From Ruminiclostridium sp. (GTDB lineage Bacteria > Bacillota_A > Clostridia > Oscillospirales > Ruminococcaceae): DNA of 9,440 bases. Both the position numbers and the translations under genes were made by a program. Location: assembly GCA_017550775.1 (NCBI GenBank), contig JAFZOA010000124.1:1-9440 (forward strand), given 5' to 3'. The notes under the pieces were generated by a model. The model was not told the origin of the DNA. It saw nothing but the letters and a program-made list of their open reading frames with translations, and made no database searches. Shown here one piece after another: positions 1-5,543 of this stretch; the first letter of the stretch is position 1; the number at the start of each line of letters is the position of its first letter.

Positions 1-486
1 GTCGGCGGACCCCTATCCGAGATAACCGGCGTCATAAACCGTATTCTCTGCGAAAACGACATTTCCGGTTATTTCGTCACCGCATGGATAGGCATACTTA
101 CGCTGTCTACCGGCGAGCTCGACTATGTCAACGCCGGACATGAATACCCCGCTATCAGAAGAAGCGGCGGAATGTATGAGCTTATAGAGACCGAGAATTT
201 CCCGCCACTCTGTGCGGACGACGAGATGGTGTTTGAGGAGACAAGCATAAAGCTCGAAAAAGGCGACAGCATCTTCCTGTACACCGACGGCGTACCCGAT
301 GCAAAGAGCGAGTCCGGCGATCGTTTCGGCACAAAACGAATGACCGACACTCTGAACGCAAACCGCGACTGTGACCCGGAAACGCTGCTTAGCCGCATGA
401 AAGCGGAGGTGGACGCGTTCATGGGAAGCGCGGACGTGTTCGACGATATCACGATGCTTTGCCTGTATTACAAGGGCGGAGAATAA
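1..486 (+). CDS. SpoIIE/PP2C-type serine phosphatase, C-terminal part (5' end outside window)
   Basis: This is an open frame from the first base of the window to TAA at 484-486, giving 161 residues of a protein whose start lies to the left. It matches the C-terminal half of the SpoIIE-like PP2C (PPM) serine/threonine phosphatase domain. NAGHEYP (residues 44-50), LYTDGVPDA (93-101, with D96 a probable metal ligand) and DDITML (148-153, D149 a probable metal ligand) are all recognisable and in the usual order and spacing. The family dephosphorylates phosphoserine or phosphothreonine, often on anti-sigma-factor antagonists in partner-switching systems, using two divalent metals. The N-terminal half, and any sensor, REC or membrane region, cannot be seen, so its input is unknown. 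It is convergent with the kinase operon and ends 65 nt from that operon's last stop codon. Family assignment is firm; substrate is unknown. Confidence 0.9.
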   Translation, partial: VGGPLSEITGVINRILCENDISGYFVTAWIGILTLSTGELDYVNAGHEYPAIRRSGGMYELIETENFPPLCADDEMVFEETSIKLEKGDSIFLYTDGVPDAKSESGDRFGTKRMTDTLNANRDCDPETLLSRMKAEVDAFMGSADVFDDITMLCLYYKGGE

Positions 487-494
487 AGGCGAAT

Positions 495-529
495 AAAAAA
501 GTGTGGCGCAGTTGCGCCACACTTTTTTT
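495..529. terminator. Bidirectional intrinsic terminator
   Basis: A 10-nt arm GTGTGGCGCA (501-510) is complementary to TGCGCCACAC (513-522), so an 8-9 bp GC-rich stem can form with a tight loop. It is preceded by six A (495-500) and followed by seven T (523-529). A U-tract therefore follows the hairpin on either strand. It can end the phosphatase transcript on the plus strand, 8 nt after its stop, and the 1524-aa kinase transcript on the minus strand. Confidence 0.92.
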
Positions 530-535
530 ATTGCC

Positions 536-553
536 AATTGACAATTGTCAATT
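536..553. repeat. 18-bp perfect palindrome of AATTG heptads
   Basis: AATTGACAATTGTCAATT is its own reverse complement and is also read as a seven-base period (AATTGAC, AATTGTC, AATT). It overlaps the first two bases of the minus-strand kinase stop codon (552-554). Similar short-period CAATTGW repeats are common intergenic decorations in clostridial genomes, which is general knowledge and not tested here. No function is claimed. Confidence 0.7.
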
Positions 554-3500
554 ACTTCGGCATAAATTCCATTATCTCATCGTCATTATCCGGTATGTCG
601 GCTCTTCCAGATATATCGGAAGCTTTTATCACAGCAACGATACGTCTGTACTGCTCCATAAGCGCCTCGTGACCGCGGTGTATCGCCTCACCGTCGCCCT
701 CGTCGGCAGCCTTCTGTAACTGCGCCGCCGCATCGGACAGAGCGTTCGCGCCTATCGTCCGGGAAATGCCCTTCAGCGAGTGGACCTTGATACCGTACAT
801 CTTGATATCGTCCGCGGCTTCCGCGTCGTCAAGCTCCTTTATCTTCGCCTCCGACGACACCGCGTACTCGTTCAGCAGCTCGCGATAGAAGTCGTCGTTC
901 CCGCCGCAGAAGCTGAGGGCGGTCTTCGTGTCTATCCCGTTCTCTTCGAGAAGCCTATACATCGCCGCAGTCGGGTCTTCCGGGACAGTTTCGGCGGCCG
1001 GAGCGGAAGAAGCTTTCTCCGGGACAGTCTTTTCCGGTTCCTGAGCCGGTTTTTCCGCATAAGCCGGTGTCTCAGGAGACATTGTCTCCGTCGGAGCCGG
1101 CTTTACCGCACTGTCATCGCGGTTGCGGTACTCAACCTTGCCTGCGGGCAAGTACGTTCCGAGGATAGTTTCGAGCGCCTTGACCTCGATCGGCTTGGAG
1201 AGGTAGTCGTCGAAGCCCGCGTTTATGTAGGTCTCCCGCGCTCCGACAACTGCGTTCGCGGTAAGCACGATCACCGCGCAGCCCTCGGGGATAAGGCTCT
1301 CCTCCTTCGCCTTCTGTAACGTCTCGATACCGTCCATTTCCGGCATCATGTGGTCGAGCATCACCACGTCGTAGGTGTTCGCTCTCAGCTTCTCCAGCGC
1401 GTCCGCACCGGAGAGTACATGATCCGGCCTGATACCGTTGAGCTTCAGAAGGTTCTCCGCGACCTTAAGGTTCATGTCGTTGTCGTCCACGATCAGGAGC
1501 TTAGCTTCCGGCGCGTACAGGTATGTACCGTTCTCCTCATGCTCAAGGGCTTCTCTTGCACGCTGCTCATAGTCCCCTATCGGGCGACTGTCCACGATCT
1601 CCTGTCGCACCTCGAAGGAGAACTCCGAGCCCTCGCCGTAAACGCTGTGAACTTCGAGCTTCGAGCCCATCATGTCGAGGAGCTTGTTCACTATCGCCAT
1701 GCCTAGACCGGTGCCCTCGATATTGCGGTTGCGGCTCTCTTCAAGCCTTGTGAAGGACTCGAACAGCTTGCCCATATCCTCTTCCCTGATACCGATACCG
1801 GTGTCCTTGACCCGTACCCTGAGCATAAGCGCGTCGTCCCCGAGAGGCTCTCCGTCGATGTACAGGTCTACCCTGCCCTCTCTTGTGTACTTGACCGCGT
1901 TGGTGAGCAGGTTCACCGCTACCTGGGACACGCGCATATCATCGCCCATAAGGGACGAGGGTATACTGCTGTCTATGTGGGGCTCGAAAACAAGTCCCTT
2001 GTCTGCGGCCCGCTTCGATATGGAGTTGATGATGTTCTCGATCATGGAGGCGGTATCGTACTTGACGGGGAGTATCTCCATTTTGCCCTCCTCGATCTTC
2101 GAGAAGTCAAGAATAGTGTTGATGAGACCCAGCAGATTCTTGCCGGCGGAGTGGATATTGCCCGCGTACTCTCTTACCGACGCGTCGTTCGACTCGCGCA
2201 GTATCATCTCATTCATACCGAGTACCGCGTTTATGGGCGTTCTTATCTCATGGGACATCTGCGCTAAGAAACGGGACTTTGCCTTCTCCGCCGCGACAGC
2301 CTTGCTTGCGGTCTCGGCAAGCCTCTGATTTGCGTCCTCCTGCCAATGGATAAACCTGTTTATCATCGTAACAACGCCTATTATGGACGCCACGAGCATG
2401 AACATGAATATCAGCGACACAAGAAGCACGTTGCCGTAAATGCTCCACCAGCTCTGCACCACCACGACGTTGAATCCGGAAAGCTCGCTCTTCTCGGTAT
2501 AGCAGGCGGCAAACCGCCCGTCGTAGTCCCGCATGAGGAAGGTGTTTCCTTTATGGTAAGCGTCCGCGTACTCGGTGTCCTCAATGTTGACGCTTCGTTC
2601 GGTGGTTATCTCGTAATCGTTGGAGGGGTGGTTGATGATGGTTCCGTTCATATCAACCATGAAGGCGTAGCTATCGGCGGTATAGCTCTTGTCGAGCACG
2701 TCTATGAGCTTGTCGAGCAGACAGTCTATGGCGAAGATACCGAGGAACTCACCGTCCTTCGAGTAAACGGTGCGGGAGAAGGTAATGCAGTACAGACCGG
2801 TCTGTGCGTCGAAGTACGGCGCGGAGATACTGAACCCGTCGCCGGAGCGCTCGGTGTCGATGTACCACTCACGCTCCTCGACCTTATAGTCCGGGTCGGG
2901 GACCCAGCCGTTGTTCATGATAATGGCGTGCTCCTTGTTATAGGGGTTGGCCATGTAGGCGAAGGTCAGCTCGTTGTAGTTCTTCGCGATATCGTCAAGC
3001 CACTGTACCGCGGAGTCGTAGTCGGACAGCACCGTGGGGTCTGCGGCCACCACGTCGGCGAACATAAAGAGGATGCTCTTCTTCTGCTGCATCCAGAGCG
3101 TTACCTCGCTGTCGTACTTCTCTGCCTCCTTGCTTATGCGCTCTGAGCCCCAGTTCGAGGTCATGACGAGGCACAGGGTAAGTCCGATAAGCGTGGCGAC
3201 AATAAGGATACCGGTGATGCCGTTGCGGATATAGCGGCTCGAAACGGAGGAGCGCTTTCGCTTTGACCGCTCTTCCTTAGACGGGTCATGTATGTTCTCT
3301 TTGAGAATGTTGGAGTAGGAAAAGAGGTTATCGAGCCTTTGCTGAAGCAGTCTTCCCGCGTCGAGTATCTCCGTGACGGCGGTCCGGGTATCGCTTTTCC
3401 CGTTCTCGACACAGTTTTCGCTTATGCCGATTATCTCCTGGAGCGGTATCTTTATATCCCCGGAGAGCCCGGCTATGAAGTTCTCGGTGGAGGCGAGGGT

Positions 3501-5126
3501 ACGCTCCGCCTTTTCCTGGTTGTTCACGCTCACAAGGTAGAACGCGACTATGACCGCGATCATCATGAAGTCTATGGTACCGAGCATTATCATCTGATTG
3601 ATGATATCGGCATAGAAGGTGCTGAAATCCACCACGAGAATGAGCTTCCAGCCGTTGCCGGTCTCGCTGTCGAAGACTATTTTCTCGCCCCCGTCTATCA
3701 TGGTGCGGAAGCTTCTGTGCTCATTGGAAGCCTTTACCCTGTCGAATACCTCGGTGTACTGGTGCAGCACCTCGGTAAGCCTTTCGCCCTGGTACTGCTC
3801 GTCGGAGCAGCCCACCACGATACCATCGTCGGTGACGATCATCGCAAACTGGTCATTGCTTCCGCCCATTCTCCCGATTATGTCCTGAACGCCGGAGAGG
3901 GTATAGTCCATAGCCGCCACGGTGCTCCCGTCGGAGAGCAGGTATGAGAAGGTGTAGCAGAGGTTTTGGGTGTCCGCATCAATGTAGGGCTCGGTGATGT
4001 ACACCTGTCCCTCGGTGCGCTTCGCCCCGATGTACCACATACGCTCCACGGCGTGATACTCCGCCGGCATATCGAAGTCAGGGATTATGGTCCAGTCCGC
4101 CGAGGCGGCATACACGTTGAAACAGCGTTCACCGGTAAGCTCTTCGTAATAGCCCAGCTGCTCCCGTATATACTTTTCTATCTCATCGAGCCCTACCTCG
4201 TCGCTTATGAGCTGTTCAAGCCCCATTGAGTAACGCAGCAGGTAGTTTTCCGACGCGGAGAGGTTCTCCTGCATCTCGCCTTTCAGGTTGTTGAGCTGCA
4301 CCTCGCCTATTTTGTCCGTCTGGTCAGTGCCGGCGGAGTAGATGATAGTGATGTTCATAAGTATGACGGTGGAGAAGATAAGAGCTATGACCACAATAAA
4401 GCTCTTGCTTATCCTGCTTCTTTTGCTAACACGTCCGTTGGCTCCACGCTCCTCCATGAGCAGCAGGAAGCACAGCAGACCGATGCTCTCGAAGAAAAGC
4501 TCCACCTTCACCATGAAAAGCCCCTGGATAACAATTCCGGCGGTAGCAATGGTAAGGATTATGAGCATGGCGTGCTTGTCCGTACCGGCTATCCTGTTGT
4601 GGGACGCAAAGAAGAATACCACCGACACCAGCACATAGAACCCGGCGGAGACATAAAGCGCCACCATATACGGTCCCCTTATATAGCAGGCGTTCTCGTC
4701 AACATGGAATATCAGCCGCGTGAACGGATTTGAAAGCACCAGCCCCTCCGCGACCACAAACGGTGCCATGAACCAACCGAAGAAGCTCATCCCCTTGCTC
4801 TCCGCAAGACCTGTCATGTCAACTATGTACAGCGAAAACAGAAGCGGAAGACACGTCTGGAAGATGAAGTACAACTCGTTGATGATGTCCACTGCGAGAG
4901 CGCTTCTTTCCGGCAGATAATTCTCAATGAAGATATCCCCCACGTCCGCTAAAGATGTTATCATCAGGAAGCACAGAAGCGCAAGGTAAACCACCCGCCT
5001 CTCCTTAAGCTTCCCGATCAGCCCCTTCGGTAGGTACAGGGACTGTATCGCCCCGCGCTTTATGCAGTCCGTCAGACAGAAAAGCGCTATCACAAACGCC
5101 GCTATCTCCAGCACAAACTCATTCAT
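552..5126 (-). CDS. Giant hybrid sensor histidine kinase: 7TM, two dCache sensors, degenerate HisKA, HisKA-HATPase-REC-Hpt
   Basis: This is a membrane-bound hybrid kinase of 1524 aa, very long for the family. Approximate domain order: seven membrane segments (3-224); a basic cytoplasmic linker; TM8 (242-264); extracytoplasmic dCache 1 (265-510); TM9 (511-534); a HisKA-like helical pair (546-612) with Gly556 in place of His; TM10 (634-656); dCache 2 (660-893); TM11 (897-922); HisKA with H959 in SHEIRTP; HATPase_c with N1076, DTGIGI (1108-1113) and GTGLGM (1138-1143); REC with D1214/D1215, D1258, T1289 and K1311; a Pro/Glu/Ala linker (1333-1385); and Hpt with H1449 in KVHSLKG. All relay residues are present, so H959 to D1258 to H1449 transfer is expected, then transfer to a separate receiver. 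Both Cache domains carry an amino-acid-binding-like motif. The start is ATG at 5126; GGAG lies 14 nt upstream, an unusually long gap, but no alternative start is evident. Confidence 0.93.
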   Translation of the reverse strand: MNEFVLEIAAFVIALFCLTDCIKRGAIQSLYLPKGLIGKLKERRVVYLALLCFLMITSLADVGDIFIENYLPERSALAVDIINELYFIFQTCLPLLFSLYIVDMTGLAESKGMSFFGWFMAPFVVAEGLVLSNPFTRLIFHVDENACYIRGPYMVALYVSAGFYVLVSVVFFFASHNRIAGTDKHAMLIILTIATAGIVIQGLFMVKVELFFESIGLLCFLLLMEERGANGRVSKRSRISKSFIVVIALIFSTVILMNITIIYSAGTDQTDKIGEVQLNNLKGEMQENLSASENYLLRYSMGLEQLISDEVGLDEIEKYIREQLGYYEELTGERCFNVYAASADWTIIPDFDMPAEYHAVERMWYIGAKRTEGQVYITEPYIDADTQNLCYTFSYLLSDGSTVAAMDYTLSGVQDIIGRMGGSNDQFAMIVTDDGIVVGCSDEQYQGERLTEVLHQYTEVFDRVKASNEHRSFRTMIDGGEKIVFDSETGNGWKLILVVDFSTFYADIINQMIMLGTIDFMMIAVIVAFYLVSVNNQEKAERTLASTENFIAGLSGDIKIPLQEIIGISENCVENGKSDTRTAVTEILDAGRLLQQRLDNLFSYSNILKENIHDPSKEERSKRKRSSVSSRYIRNGITGILIVATLIGLTLCLVMTSNWGSERISKEAEKYDSEVTLWMQQKKSILFMFADVVAADPTVLSDYDSAVQWLDDIAKNYNELTFAYMANPYNKEHAIIMNNGWVPDPDYKVEEREWYIDTERSGDGFSISAPYFDAQTGLYCITFSRTVYSKDGEFLGIFAIDCLLDKLIDVLDKSYTADSYAFMVDMNGTIINHPSNDYEITTERSVNIEDTEYADAYHKGNTFLMRDYDGRFAACYTEKSELSGFNVVVVQSWWSIYGNVLLVSLIFMFMLVASIIGVVTMINRFIHWQEDANQRLAETASKAVAAEKAKSRFLAQMSHEIRTPINAVLGMNEMILRESNDASVREYAGNIHSAGKNLLGLINTILDFSKIEEGKMEILPVKYDTASMIENIINSISKRAADKGLVFEPHIDSSIPSSLMGDDMRVSQVAVNLLTNAVKYTREGRVDLYIDGEPLGDDALMLRVRVKDTGIGIREEDMGKLFESFTRLEESRNRNIEGTGLGMAIVNKLLDMMGSKLEVHSVYGEGSEFSFEVRQEIVDSRPIGDYEQRAREALEHEENGTYLYAPEAKLLIVDDNDMNLKVAENLLKLNGIRPDHVLSGADALEKLRANTYDVVMLDHMMPEMDGIETLQKAKEESLIPEGCAVIVLTANAVVGARETYINAGFDDYLSKPIEVKALETILGTYLPAGKVEYRNRDDSAVKPAPTETMSPETPAYAEKPAQEPEKTVPEKASSAPAAETVPEDPTAAMYRLLEENGIDTKTALSFCGGNDDFYRELLNEYAVSSEAKIKELDDAEAADDIKMYGIKVHSLKGISRTIGANALSDAAAQLQKAADEGDGEAIHRGHEALMEQYRRIVAVIKASDISGRADIPDNDDEIMEFMPK
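3291..3491 (-). other. Degenerate HisKA domain inside the 1524-aa kinase (no phosphoacceptor His, no ATPase domain)
   Basis: Residues 546-612 align without gaps at the H-box with the functional HisKA of the same protein. ENFIAGLSGDIKIPLQEIIG (548-567) parallels SRFLAQMSHEIRTPINAVLG (951-970). The second helix also matches, with AG-[KR]-x-LL near 590-594 against 994-999, and FSYSNI against LDFSKI. The phosphoacceptor histidine is replaced by glycine (codon GGG on the minus strand, plus-strand bases 3459-3461). No N, G1 or G2 box follows; the chain goes into a basic patch and a membrane helix. It is therefore a dimerisation-type helical hairpin that cannot be phosphorylated at the usual site. 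Confidence 0.82.
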
Positions 5127-5150
5127 ACTTAATGAATAAACTCCTTTTTT
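5121..5150 (-). promoter_or_regulatory. Ribosome binding site and start-codon hairpin of the 1524-aa kinase
   Basis: On the minus strand AAAAAAGGAG (5150-5141) is followed by TTT and then by ATTCAT-TAAGT-ATGAAT (5137-5121). The two 6-nt arms are complementary, and the second contains the ATG (5126-5124). The Shine-Dalgarno to ATG distance is 14 nt if unfolded. A six-pair AU-rich hairpin is weak on its own, so any effect on initiation is speculative. Confidence 0.5.
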
Positions 5151-5400
5151 ATAGTTTACAGGTTACAGTTTACAGTGTACAGTTATGGTGTCGCCTGCGG
5201 CGACGGATTTAAATAGTTTACAGTTTACAGGTTACAGTGTATAGTTGTGGTGTCGCCTGCGGCGACGGAATTAAATAGTTTACAGGTTACAGGTTACAGT
5301 GTATAGTTGTGGTGTCACCTGCGGCGACGGAATTTAAATAGTTTACAGGTTACAGGTTACAGTGTACAGTTGTGGTGTCGCCTGCGGTGACGGAATTTAA
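5151..5400. repeat. Four tandem 62-63-bp repeats between the two kinase genes
   Basis: There are four head-to-tail units at 5151-5212, 5213-5274, 5275-5337 and 5338-5400, differing at only a few positions. Each has two parts. The first is a run of seven-base subunits of the form AG(T/G)(T/G)TAC (for example AGTTTAC, AGGTTAC, AGTGTAC). The second is a GC-rich hairpin, GTCGCC-TGC-GGCGAC, at 5190-5204, 5252-5266, 5314-5328 and 5377-5391, followed by GGAATTTAA. One stem base differs in units 3 (GTCACC) and 4 (GGTGAC). No convincing ORF or T-run terminator is present, so read-through from the upstream kinase gene is possible. Confidence 0.95.
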
Positions 5401-5470
5401 ATAGTTTACAGTTTACAGTGTACAGTTTGCGGCGTACAGGTTACGTTGTGTAGTTTACAGTTAATGTGGC
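5401..5470. repeat. Decayed repeat copies
   Basis: A fifth unit begins at 5401 with the same heptad run (to about 5428) but has lost its hairpin part. A second fragment of heptad-like sequence (about 5434-5463, with GTACAGG and AGTTTACAG) follows. This looks like an eroding edge of the array. Confidence 0.7.
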
Positions 5471-5490
5471 GATTTCAGAGCTTTCAATCA

Positions 5491-5543
5491 GCGCGCGCAG
5501 CGCGCACCACAACTGTAAACTGTAACCTGTACACTGTAAACTA
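5491..5543. repeat. Inverted copy of the repeat unit with its own GC hairpin
   Basis: Bases 5506-5543 are the reverse complement of the heptad part of the array, 35 of 38 positions identical to unit 4 by direct comparison. Beside it, 5491-5505 reads GCGCGC-GCA-GCGCGC, a 6-bp stem with a 3-nt loop. Read in unit orientation the loop is TGC, as in the tandem units, but the stem bases differ. The copy ends directly at the stop codon of the 933-aa kinase gene (5544-5546). It could pair with any of the four direct units in a transcript to form a long hairpin. Confidence 0.88.

Noticed and set aside
2346..3146. Open frame of 266 codons on the plus strand opposite the 1524-aa kinase
   Set aside because: It is antisense to the dCache 2 and TM11 coding region, rich in Val, His and Gly with no domain signature: a shadow of the real gene.
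3291..3491. Sequencing or assembly error joining two kinase genes
   Set aside because: The reading frame is continuous over 1524 codons, the membrane topology stays consistent on both sides of the joint (basic cytoplasmic patch before TM10), and the HisKA remnant has diverged widely from the active copy, so an in-frame natural protein is more likely.
5145..5215. Promoter for the 1524-aa kinase with a TATAAA -10 next to the Shine-Dalgarno
   Set aside because: The TATAAA-like bases overlap the AAAAAAGGAG ribosome site, which would start the transcript within or after it, and no TTGACA-like -35 is found at about 17 nt.
5151..5400. Series of intrinsic terminators after the 933-aa kinase gene
   Set aside because: The 6-bp GC hairpins are not followed by a T-run on either strand, so they do not fit Rho-independent terminators.
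5151..5543. CRISPR array
   Set aside because: The units are contiguous 62-63-bp repeats with no unique spacers between them, and no cas gene is nearby.
5151..5543. Integron attC sites or an insertion sequence
   Set aside because: There is no transposase or integrase ORF, no cassette genes between repeats, and the heptads do not fit attC core sites. A non-autonomous element remains only a hypothesis.
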